From positions 22,682-86,681 of the forward strand of contig CANEZP010000008.1 of assembly GCA_947444305.1 (NCBI GenBank): 64,000 nt of DNA, in the 5' to 3' direction. This DNA comes from Pseudobdellovibrionaceae bacterium (GTDB lineage Bacteria; Bdellovibrionota; Bdellovibrionia; Bdellovibrionales; UBA1609). Both the position numbers and the translations under genes were made by a program. Position 1 is the stretch's first letter. Every line of letters starts with the position of its first letter. Below are positions 33,770 to 43,641 of this stretch, one piece after another. Below the pieces are notes generated by a model. That model was not told the origin of the DNA and did no database searches. It saw nothing but the letters and a program-made list of their open reading frames with translations.

Positions 33770-34327
33770 GTGCGCGCCATCGTGAGTATCTTATTCGTGA
33801 GTATCTTATTCATGTTTACCTTAATGTCTTCTCTACCCGCGGTTGCCGACGACGCCGTCGCCGCCGACGAAAGCGTGACCAACCAGGACCCACCGGACCG
33901 GGGCTACGAACTCGAGCTTACGCCGAACGGCAGTTATTCCAGTTGGAACGGACTGAGTCTCGGAGCTGATCTTAGCTTTCGCTTGAAGGTCGATGACCAT
34001 TGGCAATGGGAAGTCTCGGCCGGCCACAAGATTCAAAAATACGGAAATGAAAGCAGAGTCGGTACGGGCGCCGTTTACAACTTCTCTGAAGATTGGAGCC
34101 GGTCGTTTTTCGTCGGCGCGGGGCTTGGATTCGGCAATGGCTACGGATTGAACGATCACTACGGGATCGCGAACGATAAACTTTTCGGATACGTCAAAGT
34201 AGCTAAGCGATTCGCCCTCAATCGATCCGGCACCATAACCTGGAATCCCAGCGTATCGGTCGTTAACGACGGAACCGCGGCCTCAGCATTATTAATTAAT
34301 CCACTGAGTATTGGATGGAGTTTTTAA
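33770..34327 (+). CDS. Small outer-membrane beta-barrel protein
   Basis: 185 residues from GTG 33770 (RBS GGGAGA). Signal peptide MRAIVSILFVSILFMFTLMSSLPAVA. The mature part has alternating strands (YELELTPNGSYSSWNGL, WQWEVSAGHKIQKYG, SFFVGAGLGFGNGYG) and ends SIGWSF with the C-terminal Phe used by the Bam machinery. A 15-bp tandem duplication lies in the signal peptide. Function unknown. Confidence 0.7.
   Translation: MRAIVSILFVSILFMFTLMSSLPAVADDAVAADESVTNQDPPDRGYELELTPNGSYSSWNGLSLGADLSFRLKVDDHWQWEVSAGHKIQKYGNESRVGTGAVYNFSEDWSRSFFVGAGLGFGNGYGLNDHYGIANDKLFGYVKVAKRFALNRSGTITWNPSVSVVNDGTAASALLINPLSIGWSF
33782..33811 (+). repeat. 15-bp perfect tandem duplication inside a signal-peptide coding region
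   Basis: GTGAGTATCTTATTC occurs twice in a row (33782-33796, 33797-33811). It adds VSILF in frame and lengthens the hydrophobic core of the signal peptide by five residues. It looks like a recent slippage event. Confidence 0.9.
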
Positions 34328-34361
34328 AAGAAATTTTTTGCCACGGAAGGCGATGGTTAGA

Positions 34362-34428
34362 CCGGAGTGATTCGACTCCGGCTGCTTACGGCGGTAAGCC
34401 TCGCCGGCGGCAACGGAACGCCGCCGGC
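34362..34428. other. Three consecutive hairpins between convergent genes
   Basis: Perfect stems: CCGGAGT/ACTCCGG (34362-34368, 34375-34381), GCTTAC/GTAAGC (34384-34389, 34394-34399) and GCCGGCGGC/GCCGCCGGC (34403-34411, 34420-34428). There is no T-run directly after any of them. They sit between the OM barrel gene (plus) and smc (minus) and may protect or end both mRNAs. Confidence 0.7.
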
Positions 34429-34483
34429 CCACCGGCCGGGATTTAGGCGACCGATATTCAAGATATTCAAACGGCCCTATTAT

Positions 34484-37400
34484 TTAAGCGACGACGACTT
34501 TCTCGGCTTCGGTCAGGCTGACGCTGACCATTTTCGAAACGCCTTTTTCTTCCATGGTGACGCCGTAAAGTGTGTTGTTCACTTTCATCGTATGTTTGTT
34601 GTGCGTGACGATGATAATCTGCGAGCGTTTGGCCATCTCTTTAACGAGATCATTGAAGCGGAAGACGTTGGCGTCATCCAGCGGAGCATCAACCTCATCC
34701 AACAGACAGAACGGCGACGGTTTCACGAGGAAGATCGAGAAAATGAGCGAAACGGCGGTCAGGGCTTTTTCACCACCCGAGAGCAACGTCACGTTCTGCA
34801 TTTTCTTACCCGGGGGCCGGGAAACGATGTCGATCCCCATCTCGCCGTTTTCGGGATCTTCGACCAGGATCAGCCGCGCTTCGCCGCCGCCGAACAGAAC
34901 CGGGAACACTTTGGTGAAGCGTTCGTTGACCTGCTCGAAGGTTTCTTTGAAGCGGCGTGAACAGATACGGTTGATGCGGTCGATAACCTTTTTCAACTGC
35001 TCTTTGGCTTCGATCAAATCTTTGTACTGCTGATCTAAGAAGTCGTGGCGGCCTTTGAGGTCATTGTACTCTTCGATCGAAGACAAATTCACTTCGCCGA
35101 TTTTGTTGAGCTTTGACTTCAAGTCGTTCACTTCGGATTCCATCGAAGCGAGATTGATCTCGACTTCGGCGTAGTTCGCGGCGATCTCAGACAACTGCAG
35201 CATGTAGCGTTCGTTGATCTGGTCGATCAAGTACTGCTCTTTCATGCGCACTTGTTCCAAACGCAATTGCGCTTCGTTCATCCGCGACTGGAGCTTGTTG
35301 TAGTTTTGGTGCGTTTCGTTCATCTCGGTTTCGCTCGCGCGAACCTTAGCGTGGAGCTGTTCGTAGACGTCGCGCAACTCGCCGAGCTGTTCGGCAAAAG
35401 CCTTTGTGCTGATGATCGAGTTTTCGAGCTCGATCTTACGTTGCTCTACCAAAACTTGGTTGATGCTGAGGGATTCGGTGCTGCGGTTCGATTCGGTGGC
35501 CATCTGTTCGACCTGGCCGTTGATGTCGTTGAGCGAACGCATCAGCATATCGAAGCGCTGGCGCGCCGACTCGACGTCTTTGCGGGTAGAAGCCGCTTCG
35601 ACCTGGAGGCCGGTCACGAGCTTTTGTAACTCATCGACGCCCGCGCGCGAGGCCGTGTATTCTTTGTCGAGAGATTCGACCGAGCTTTCGAGAATAATCC
35701 GTCGTTCACGAACGTCGGTGAGCCTTTCGCTAATCTCTTCGACCTCACCGTTAAGGCGCGAGACGTTGGCGTCTTCGCGATTCACTTCATTTTGCTGGCG
35801 CTGAACGGCGACCGTGGAATTTTGCAATTCATTCTCGGCGCGTTCGAGATCCTTGCGAAGCTCGGCAACCAACACTTCTTTCTCGACGTGGCGTTTGCGG
35901 GAAGCTTCGAGTTCTTCACCGACTTGCTTCTCTTTAGCTTCTAATTTTTCGAGCGACATTTTGGCCAACGCCAATTTGCCGGCCCATTCTTCGCGTTGCT
36001 GCGAAAGCTCTTTGATTTCGCGGCGACGCTGCAAAAGACCGGAATCGGCGCCTTCGGAGTTACCGCCCGTCAAGACGCCGTCATCCGACAAGCAATCGCC
36101 GTCGATCGTGACGAACCTGCGATTCGGAAAGTTAGGACGCAAAGACAATGCGGTACGAATCGAATCGACCACGACGACGTTGTCGAAAAACGGCTGGACG
36201 GTATCGCGGCGATCTTCGGGAATTTGGACGACGTCACCGAGCAGGGTATCAACCCCGGGCAACATCTTAAGTTCCGTATTCTGACCTTGCGAAGCGCCGG
36301 TGACCCAGTCGCCGGCGACGAAGCTCGAACGGCCTTTGGTGTTGTTCTTCAAATAGTTAAGTGCGTTTAAAGCATTCTCGCCCGAATCGGAAACGAGCAA
36401 TTGCAGGCGTGCACCCAACGCGGCTTCCATGGCGAGTTCGTACTTCTCGGGCACTTCGACAATTTCGGCGACCGGCCGCATTTCCACACGCTCGCTCACC
36501 GAACCGTCGGCGTGCGACTCTTTCGAGCGCTGCCACATCATCACTTGCTTCACGCCTTCTTCGAAGCCTTCGAAGTTGGCCTGCAAGTTTTCGAGCCCGT
36601 ACAACCGGCTGGCGACCTGATTCAAGTTGTCTTTGAACTCGGTGACTTCGTTGTTTTTCTCGGAAACTTGGCGCTGCAAAATAGCGAAGTTCTCTTGGAA
36701 GTTTTCGACGTCCTTCATGATGTCGAGCTGCATCTGACGCTCGCCCTCGAGGCGGCGGAACATCTCATTGCGGCGGGCTTCGAACTGAACTTTTTGTTCG
36801 TTCAATTCAATTTCGACTTCGCGCAGAGTTTCGAGGCGTTCCGTCTGCTCTTTTACTTTTTCGTTCAGGGATTGAAAACGTGCATCGAGGTGCGTTTCAC
36901 TTTGCGAAACGGTCAACATCTCGCGGCGCTCGGTCGTTAACTGCTGATCGACCTGGGTGATGCGGGACTGAATGGCGGAGAGTTCGGCCGCTTTGGTTTG
37001 GTACTGCTGCCCGACTTCCTCGGCCCTTGCCGTGGAAGCGCCGAGGCCTTCTTCGATCGTTTTGATTTCGTTTTCGAGCGCGATCTTACGGGCCTGCGAC
37101 TGCTCGAGCATCGAACCGGTCATTTCTTTGTTCCGGCGCGCCTGCTCGATTTCGAAATTCAATTCGCGAATTTGAAATTCAAGGGTCTGCGTTTCGTTCT
37201 GCGATTTTTGATGTTCGTCTTGCAGGCCTTCGACCATCTTCTCTTGCTCAAGGGCATTGAGACGAAGGGCCGCGAGGTCGGATTCCATTTGCGAAACTTT
37301 GCCGCCCCAGCCGGCTTCTTGCTCGCGCGCGGTCTCGACTTCGTTGCGTAGGTTTTCGCTCTCGACGTGCAGGGCCAGGTAGCTTTTCGACGAGACGGTG

Positions 37401-38089
37401 ATTTCTTTTTCTTGCAGGTCGCGTTTGAGGTTGCGGTAACGTTCCGCACGCTGCGCTTGGCGCTCTAAGGAATCAAGCTGGCGCTTTTGTTCGCCCAAAA
37501 TATCTTGCAAGCGAACTAAGTTTTGCTCGGTCGAAATGAGTTTGCGCTGCGATTCGCGCTTCCGAACTTTGAACTTGGTGATGCCCGCGGCTTCCTCGAT
37601 CAGCGTACGGCGGTCCTCGGGTTTGGCGGTGATGATCTTACCGATCGCGCCCTGCTCGATGATCGAAAAGCCTTTGCTGCCCGCCCCGGTATCCATGAAG
37701 ATTTCGTGGATGTCGCGCAAGCGAGCCGCTTCTTTATTGATGAAGTAACCGCTCTCGCCGTCGCGGTGCAGACGGCGCGTAATCATAATTTCAGAGTGTT
37801 TCAGATATTTGACCGGGAACGGTCCGCCGTCGTTTTCGAGCGTAAGCGAAACCTCGGCCATGCCCATGGGAGCGTAGCCGTCGGCACCGGCGAAAATAAC
37901 ATCCGACATGTTGGCGCCGCGTAAGTGCTTGGCCGACATCTCACCCATGACCCAGACGAGCGCGTCCACGATGTTGGATTTACCGCAACCGTTCGGCCCA
38001 ACGATGCCGGTAATGCCTTCGTCGAAGCTGATGACGGTGCGGTCTTTGAAGGACTTGAATCCGATGAGTTCTAACTTCTTAATTCTCAA
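34484..38089 (-). CDS. smc: Chromosome segregation SMC protein
   Basis: 1201 residues from a TTG start (MRIKKLELIGFKSFKDRT, the canonical Smc N-terminus). Walker A GPNGCGKSNIVDALVWVMG, coiled coils with a central hinge (about 515-650, RPVAEIVEVPEKYELAMEA...), C-terminal signature LLSGGEKALTAVSLIFSIF and Walker B PFCLLDEVDAPLDDANV. Organises and segregates the chromosome with ScpAB. No scpA or scpB in the window. Confidence 0.97.
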   Translation of the reverse strand: MRIKKLELIGFKSFKDRTVISFDEGITGIVGPNGCGKSNIVDALVWVMGEMSAKHLRGANMSDVIFAGADGYAPMGMAEVSLTLENDGGPFPVKYLKHSEIMITRRLHRDGESGYFINKEAARLRDIHEIFMDTGAGSKGFSIIEQGAIGKIITAKPEDRRTLIEEAAGITKFKVRKRESQRKLISTEQNLVRLQDILGEQKRQLDSLERQAQRAERYRNLKRDLQEKEITVSSKSYLALHVESENLRNEVETAREQEAGWGGKVSQMESDLAALRLNALEQEKMVEGLQDEHQKSQNETQTLEFQIRELNFEIEQARRNKEMTGSMLEQSQARKIALENEIKTIEEGLGASTARAEEVGQQYQTKAAELSAIQSRITQVDQQLTTERREMLTVSQSETHLDARFQSLNEKVKEQTERLETLREVEIELNEQKVQFEARRNEMFRRLEGERQMQLDIMKDVENFQENFAILQRQVSEKNNEVTEFKDNLNQVASRLYGLENLQANFEGFEEGVKQVMMWQRSKESHADGSVSERVEMRPVAEIVEVPEKYELAMEAALGARLQLLVSDSGENALNALNYLKNNTKGRSSFVAGDWVTGASQGQNTELKMLPGVDTLLGDVVQIPEDRRDTVQPFFDNVVVVDSIRTALSLRPNFPNRRFVTIDGDCLSDDGVLTGGNSEGADSGLLQRRREIKELSQQREEWAGKLALAKMSLEKLEAKEKQVGEELEASRKRHVEKEVLVAELRKDLERAENELQNSTVAVQRQQNEVNREDANVSRLNGEVEEISERLTDVRERRIILESSVESLDKEYTASRAGVDELQKLVTGLQVEAASTRKDVESARQRFDMLMRSLNDINGQVEQMATESNRSTESLSINQVLVEQRKIELENSIISTKAFAEQLGELRDVYEQLHAKVRASETEMNETHQNYNKLQSRMNEAQLRLEQVRMKEQYLIDQINERYMLQLSEIAANYAEVEINLASMESEVNDLKSKLNKIGEVNLSSIEEYNDLKGRHDFLDQQYKDLIEAKEQLKKVIDRINRICSRRFKETFEQVNERFTKVFPVLFGGGEARLILVEDPENGEMGIDIVSRPPGKKMQNVTLLSGGEKALTAVSLIFSIFLVKPSPFCLLDEVDAPLDDANVFRFNDLVKEMAKRSQIIIVTHNKHTMKVNNTLYGVTMEEKGVSKMVSVSLTEAEKVVVA

Positions 38090-38390
38090 CTCAAAACCCC
38101 ATGAAGCATCGCATTGGTGTCGTGTGGATGCGCTAAAATGCCAGTCGTAAGTCCTAATTCAAACCCAGACCCGTCGGATTTGCCAACTTCTTTTTGTGCG
38201 GACTAAGCCCAAAGATTAAGCGTACTTGGCGACGAACCGCCCGGGTTGTTGAGCTTTTCTAACACGGGAGGAACGAACCCGAGAAATGTCGCAGCGCGCT
38301 TCCGCTCCGGCATCGCACTGCGTTGCCAGTCGAAACGGCAGTCAAGAGTGCCCACTTGTCGTGGTTCACATCCGTTGCGGCTTTAGCCCG
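38090..38390. other. 301-bp gap between smc and the next gene
   Basis: No gene, tRNA or riboswitch recognised on either strand. The smc promoter should lie near 38090-38160, but no clear -35/-10 pair stands out. A short plus frame from 38286 runs into the downstream gene antisense and looks like a shadow. Confidence 0.5.
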
Positions 38391-40085
38391 TTAGGGCGTG
38401 CGCCGCAAAACCCGGTACATTTCGGAATCGAAGAGCGGCGCGTACCGGCCCGTCTTCATGAAGAAATCTTTGAAGGGGTCACCTAGCGGATCGCGGCCGC
38501 GCGGGTTCACGTTAACGATATTTCGCGCCCCGAACGGGAAATAGAAAAACTCGACGACGTAATCCGGCCAGTGCGCCGGATCTTGGAAATGTTGAACCAA
38601 CGGCGCGCGCATTTGCGGCATCCACTGCGGCAGGATACTCATGAACGCCGGCCCGTTCGGCCTCGCCGGTGCGAGCAAATAACCCGCGGCGAACATGTCG
38701 TAAATAAATAAAGTTTTCCCTGCGTCCAGTGTGGCAACGCTCTTAGTAAAATCGGCGATGAAGTTGCGTCGCTGGTGAGTCGTGTAGATCCCCGCGAACG
38801 GCCCCTCGCTGACTTGCGTGTCGAGCTCGCTAAACCCGTCATCGCGATAAAAATGCGTCAGCGTGAATACCTGTGCCTGCGCGAGAATGAAAACAACCGC
38901 CGAGTAGTTCACGGCCCGCCGCCAATCACGCATCACGGGCAACGCCGACGCTTGAAAACGCAAGATGCGCCAGAAAGCGTAAATCAGACAACCCACCCAA
39001 GCGAGCGGCGCCATCAATAAACCGTTACTGCTTACGAAGGCTAACGATCCACCCGCGAGAAATGCCGGCAGCCAGAGCCGCGCCAACCAATTGAGATTTT
39101 CGCGGTCGCGCCAACCACGCCGGTCCACCACGATAAGAAAAGCCGAGAACAAAACGTAGCACGCGATTCGTTGATGAAGCCCGTAAGAGACCTCATCCGG
39201 AATTATAAAATCTTGAGTGGCCGCAAATCCACCGAGCGCTACCGCCCAATTCAGACGCCCCGCTAGTCCGGTCACCGCACAAGCGCTGGCCCAAATCACC
39301 ACCAGCAAGGGCCTTCGCCAGTAACCGGTCAGCTCACCCCACAGCATACCGAGCTTACCCGTACCGCCGAAAGTGGCCGGCTGGGTCGAGAAAGCGAAAC
39401 TTTGCCGGAGATTTTCGCCGCCGAACAAAACGACCAACGCGAGCACCAACACGAAAAACAAAGCGGACCCGAGCAAGTAAGATCGGAAATCCCGCGGCCG
39501 GCGACTCCACAAAGCAACGACGGCCGTTGCCGCAGTGCCGGTCAGGAAAGCCGGATGCGAATACGCGGCGAGTGAATGCAACAGGCCCGCGCCCAACGAC
39601 CGGCCAAGCAAAAAAAACATCTGACCACCGAGGCCGAAGAAATAAACGAAAGAATTGTACGACGGCACCGGCAAACACGAAGGAATGAAAACTAGCGGCA
39701 CGACCGCACAAAACGCACGGCCCTCATCGGAAACTTTATCCCGCAAACAACGATAAACGATGAACATCGCGCTGATCGCGCCCGCGAAATAAATGTGCCG
39801 AAAAAATAAAACTAACCCGGTCGCCGCGGGATTGAACAAGTGAAACAGATACGCGAACGGAGTCACGAGCAACGACGCCGTCTGCGAAATCATCATCTCG
39901 TCGACGAACGGCCGAGTGCCGAGCACAGGACCGTAGGCGTTCAAGACCATGTAACTCTCGTCGGTGAAATCGATACCCCAGTACAACCGGGCGTAGAGCA
40001 AAACCGAACCTACTAAAAGAATAAAGCGTGAAGTCCACACCACATCATGGTGCCGAACCGGTGGATCGAGTGCAAGCCGGAACAC
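38391..40085 (-). CDS. Polytopic membrane protein, GT-C glycosyltransferase-like
   Basis: 564 residues with about 11 hydrophobic segments followed by a C-terminal soluble part (from about 450). An acidic pair follows the first helix in YWGIDFTDESYMVLNAYG, the position of the catalytic D(E/D) in GT-C enzymes such as PMT and ArnT, and PSCLPVPSYNSFVYFFGLGG is in a later loop. This suggests a lipid-linked-sugar-dependent transferase in the inner membrane. No close family is recognised, so the assignment is tentative. Confidence 0.6.
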   Translation of the reverse strand: MFRLALDPPVRHHDVVWTSRFILLVGSVLLYARLYWGIDFTDESYMVLNAYGPVLGTRPFVDEMMISQTASLLVTPFAYLFHLFNPAATGLVLFFRHIYFAGAISAMFIVYRCLRDKVSDEGRAFCAVVPLVFIPSCLPVPSYNSFVYFFGLGGQMFFLLGRSLGAGLLHSLAAYSHPAFLTGTAATAVVALWSRRPRDFRSYLLGSALFFVLVLALVVLFGGENLRQSFAFSTQPATFGGTGKLGMLWGELTGYWRRPLLVVIWASACAVTGLAGRLNWAVALGGFAATQDFIIPDEVSYGLHQRIACYVLFSAFLIVVDRRGWRDRENLNWLARLWLPAFLAGGSLAFVSSNGLLMAPLAWVGCLIYAFWRILRFQASALPVMRDWRRAVNYSAVVFILAQAQVFTLTHFYRDDGFSELDTQVSEGPFAGIYTTHQRRNFIADFTKSVATLDAGKTLFIYDMFAAGYLLAPARPNGPAFMSILPQWMPQMRAPLVQHFQDPAHWPDYVVEFFYFPFGARNIVNVNPRGRDPLGDPFKDFFMKTGRYAPLFDSEMYRVLRRTP

Positions 40086-40131
40086 ACTTCCGCACGTCGG
40101 GGTCGGCGCTCTCTCAACCGCGGCCGCTCAC

Positions 40132-41940
40132 TCAACTGCGCGCCGGAGCCGCCTTTGGTTTACGTTTAAGCACTCGTCCCGAATGCGTTTGCGTGAGGTG
40201 TAATGTGCGCCGGTGGTATTTTTCTAAGCCTTGCCGGTGCGCCACGCTTAAGATTGCGCAATCGGCCAGTTCATCGTCGAAGATGGACATCACTAAAGCT
40301 TGATTGTCGTCATCAAGCGCCGAGGTCGCTTCGTCTAGGAATACCCATTTGGGTTTATGCAGCAACAACCGCGCAAACGCGAGCCGCTGCTGTTGACCCA
40401 AGCTCATCAGCTTATCCCAACGCTCGGTCTCACCGAGCATGTTCGAGAACGAAAGAAGATTCACACGCTTCAAGCATCTTTCCATTTCGGATTTCTTCCA
40501 CTGGTTCGCGCCGTTTGGGTAGGCGAGCGCCGCGCCCAATGTGCCGAGCGGAATGTACGGCCGCTGCGGTAAAAACATCATTTCGTTTTTAGGGGGTAGC
40601 TTAATGCGCCCGCCGCCCCAGGGCCACAAGCCTCCGACCGCACGTAACAAAGTACTTTTGCCGGACCCACTTTCGCCGGTCAAAAGAACCCGCTCCCCCG
40701 GCTTGAGTAATGCCGTCGCTTCCGCGATCACAACTTGGCCGTCCATCAACGTAATTGAAGTTTTGTCGAACTCGAGATGTTTCTCCTCATGCTCGCTGAG
40801 GGTAATCGTTTCGGGTAGGCTTTCGTAATCATCCACCGTCAACACCGCTTCGCGAAATACCACCACGCGGTGAAGTGAAGAGCGCCAATCGGCAATCTTC
40901 GCGAAATTTTCAACGAACCAGCGTAGCGATTGTTGCACTTGATTGAACGCACCGACGACCATCATCAAGCCGCCGAAATCGAGTTTGCCCTGAACATAAC
41001 CCGGCAACGCAACCAGCACCGGTAAAATGACGACTAACCAACCATGACCGCACGCGATCCACGTCAAGCGTGCGTTCGCGAACGAGAGCGTACGCAAAAT
41101 ATCGAGCACTCCGTTCAGGTATTGATCGGCAATCCGCCGTTCATCTTTTTCGCCGCCGTAAAAAGAAATACTTTCCGCGTTGTCACTGATGCGAACCAAT
41201 GAATACCTAAAGTTGGCTTCACGCGTGTACCGCTCTTCGTTCATGGAAATGAGCGGCGCACCTACCCGCGCCGCCATCCACGAGCCGAGCGCGGCGTAGG
41301 CCAAAGCGAACCAAACCATGTACCCGGGGATCATGACCGAATGACCCCAAAAATTAAGCGAGATGCCCCTCGACATAATCCATAAAACGCCTACGAAGCT
41401 AATCAACATGAGCGTCGAGCGTAAAGCCCCCAACCCGAGATCCCCTGACATTTCGCTGAAATGGCGTACATCTTCTTGAATGCGTTGATCGGGGTTAAAA
41501 CGTTCTTCGGAAGTCATGTTCAAGCGGTAGGCGTGTCCGGGCTTCATCCACTCGTCCATCAAATGGTGAGTCAACCAAGCGCGCAAACGGATCTTGAGCC
41601 GCTCAAGCAACCAATTTTGCGTGACCACGAACGCCAGCAAAATCAACATGATCATCACGAAGAGCGCACTCTGGTTCGCTACGTCACTTAAGTTCTTTTG
41701 CTCGATGGCGCGGAAGAACGCTCCCTGCCAACGGTTCATGCGAATTTCACCGATGACGTTAAGAATCAACACGCCGACGAGAAAGGAAATCAAAATTAAG
41801 ATTCGACGGGCGGCTTTAGATTTAAGTAGCGCCTTAGTGAGACTACGCAGCTCTTGTCCGACGTTCATGCCGTCGGCCGGAGTTTTTGGCCGGTTGGCCA
41901 GCAGAGCCTCGGCCGGCGGGCGATTCACGGATTCACTCAC
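40132..41940 (-). CDS. ABC transporter, fused permease/ATPase (YddA / SbmA-BacA-like)
   Basis: 602 residues. N-terminal membrane domain of six helices with RMNRWQGAFFRAIEQKN, the SbmA/BacA and ABCD-family signature, and ERFNPDQRIQEDVRHF. C-terminal ATPase: Walker A GESGSGKSTLLRAVGGLWPWG, signature MSLGQQQRLAFARLLL, Walker B WVFLDEATSALDDD. Family members move peptides, B12 or acyl-CoA-type substrates; the substrate here is unknown. Confidence 0.9.
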   Translation of the reverse strand: MSESVNRPPAEALLANRPKTPADGMNVGQELRSLTKALLKSKAARRILILISFLVGVLILNVIGEIRMNRWQGAFFRAIEQKNLSDVANQSALFVMIMLILLAFVVTQNWLLERLKIRLRAWLTHHLMDEWMKPGHAYRLNMTSEERFNPDQRIQEDVRHFSEMSGDLGLGALRSTLMLISFVGVLWIMSRGISLNFWGHSVMIPGYMVWFALAYAALGSWMAARVGAPLISMNEERYTREANFRYSLVRISDNAESISFYGGEKDERRIADQYLNGVLDILRTLSFANARLTWIACGHGWLVVILPVLVALPGYVQGKLDFGGLMMVVGAFNQVQQSLRWFVENFAKIADWRSSLHRVVVFREAVLTVDDYESLPETITLSEHEEKHLEFDKTSITLMDGQVVIAEATALLKPGERVLLTGESGSGKSTLLRAVGGLWPWGGGRIKLPPKNEMMFLPQRPYIPLGTLGAALAYPNGANQWKKSEMERCLKRVNLLSFSNMLGETERWDKLMSLGQQQRLAFARLLLHKPKWVFLDEATSALDDDNQALVMSIFDDELADCAILSVAHRQGLEKYHRRTLHLTQTHSGRVLKRKPKAAPARS

Positions 41941-41990
41941 CGCTTTCGAAATTTCATCAATCGAGCTTACGTCGGCGGCTTTACCGGTTA

Positions 41991-42024
41991 AAATAAAAAA
42001 AAAGGGAACCCTTGCGGGCTCCCC
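41991..42024 (-). terminator. Rho-independent terminator of the OmpA-like lipoprotein gene
   Basis: Read on minus: GGGAGCCC, GCAA loop, GGGTTCCC, followed by a run of nine or more T. A strong intrinsic terminator 55 bp after the stop. Confidence 0.9.
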
Positions 42025-42079
42025 TCTGAAAAAAGGCCGGTTGATTTGCGGTTGCCCGCCTGCTCAAACCGGTAGCTCT

Positions 42080-43417
42080 TTACATCTGTTCCGATTTTTC
42101 GGTCTTACCGGCCGAAGCCTTTTCAGGAGTAATTACGATATCAACGCGGCGGTTTTGAGCGCGACCGGTCGAAGTTTTGTTAGAAGCGATCGGCTTTTTG
42201 AAGCCGTAGCCAACCGACTGAAGTTTACCTTCTTCGATGCCGTTGGTTTCGAGGTACTTGGCGATGGCCGAAGCACGCTCTTCCGACAATTTGCTGTTGA
42301 TTTTAGCGTTACCGGTTGAATCGGTGTGGCCTTCAACAACCAAAGCTTTCGGACCCAAACCTTGCGCAACGTCTTTCACTTTCGCCAAAACAGGCAAAGC
42401 ATCCGAAGGCAAATCCGAGCGACCCGAAGCGAAGTTCATCGACTTCAAACGGATCAAAAGCTTGTCACCTTGTTGGAAAACGTCGGCTTCTTCTTTAGTA
42501 AACTCTTTGCGTGCTTTATCAAGCGACTCTTGCATCGAGAGAGCGGCGCCTGCGCGCTTCAACTCTTGACCTTGCATTTCGAGGGTCGTGCCGGCTTCGG
42601 CAACTTGACCTTCCAAATTTTTGATCTTGCGATCTTGCATTACGATTTTGGTCGCCGAGTTCTCGTCGATTTTGCCCGAGCGAGTGGTTGCCAAAATGGC
42701 CGACAAGATATCCGAAGTCGTGTTCGACTTAGCTACGGCGGCTTCGTACGTCGAAGTTCCGTTGCGGTTAGCGGCGATCAAGTTTGCGGCGTTTTGGTAA
42801 TCCAATTCAGCGCGTTTCAAAGCCATCGGCGCGTACGACGAAGCTTTTTTGTCTTTTGCACCTTGGATTTGGGCAGCCGATTTACCGAGCTGAGTGTTCA
42901 TGATCGCGTCGAGTTCGAGCTGCAAGTATTTTGCTTGGAGGCCAGAAACTTCGCCGGCGTTCATTTTCTCGAGTTTGTCAGATTCGCTGCGAACGTCGTC
43001 ATCGAGTTTGCCGAGTTGCTTCAACGTGGGCGGGAATTTACGTGCGCCAGCGTCCAAAGCTTTTTGACGTGCTTCTAAGATGCCAGGAGCTTTTTCTTTG
43101 CGGGTGGCTGCTTTTTCAGCGGCCCGGTTGTAGTACGACTGAGCGTAGCCGATATCGCCCAAAATTTCTTTTTGGCTTTGGTTCGAAGCTAAATCTTCTT
43201 TTGCTTCTTTAATGTACGAACGTGCTTTTTCGAAATCAGATTGAGCCAATACGTCGAACTGAGCTGCGTAGCCCTGTTCAATTTTTTGGTCGAGGCTCGC
43301 GATCTCTTCGCTGGGGTTTGCGCCCGCTGCAACATCGGCTTTCTTCACGCTTGAGCATGCCGTAATGGCTGCGGTCAGACTTACGATCGACAACGCGACC
43401 ATCTTGTTCAGTTTCAT
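42080..43417 (-). CDS. OmpA-family peptidoglycan-binding lipoprotein with long coiled coil
   Basis: 445 residues. Lipoprotein signal ends ITACSS. Residues about 35-300 are helical and charged (DUF4398-like, for example FEKARSYIKEAKEDLASNQ), then an OmpA domain from about 315: MNFASGRSDLPSDALPVL, VVEGHTDSTGNAKINSKLSEERA (diaminopimelate-binding D and R) and GRAQNRRVDIVI. It links the outer membrane to peptidoglycan. Strong RBS (AAGGAG), strong terminator and codon use suggest high expression. Confidence 0.9.
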   Translation of the reverse strand: MKLNKMVALSIVSLTAAITACSSVKKADVAAGANPSEEIASLDQKIEQGYAAQFDVLAQSDFEKARSYIKEAKEDLASNQSQKEILGDIGYAQSYYNRAAEKAATRKEKAPGILEARQKALDAGARKFPPTLKQLGKLDDDVRSESDKLEKMNAGEVSGLQAKYLQLELDAIMNTQLGKSAAQIQGAKDKKASSYAPMALKRAELDYQNAANLIAANRNGTSTYEAAVAKSNTTSDILSAILATTRSGKIDENSATKIVMQDRKIKNLEGQVAEAGTTLEMQGQELKRAGAALSMQESLDKARKEFTKEEADVFQQGDKLLIRLKSMNFASGRSDLPSDALPVLAKVKDVAQGLGPKALVVEGHTDSTGNAKINSKLSEERASAIAKYLETNGIEEGKLQSVGYGFKKPIASNKTSTGRAQNRRVDIVITPEKASAGKTEKSEQM

Positions 43418-43641
43418 GACTTAGTCTCCTTAGACAGGTTAGTTAGGGGCAAACACTCATTGAGCAGGACGTGTGCCAAACGGGACATACGGTCCAGTTG
43501 GAACCTATTGCAGGAATGAGTGGTCCCCTTGAACGTTTGTAAAAAACACGTGGCTTAACAGGACTATCACACGAACCTAAGCACCACAATTCCTCATGCG
43601 CAATTTTTATTCACAAAGGTGTACCCAATTCGGGACCACCC

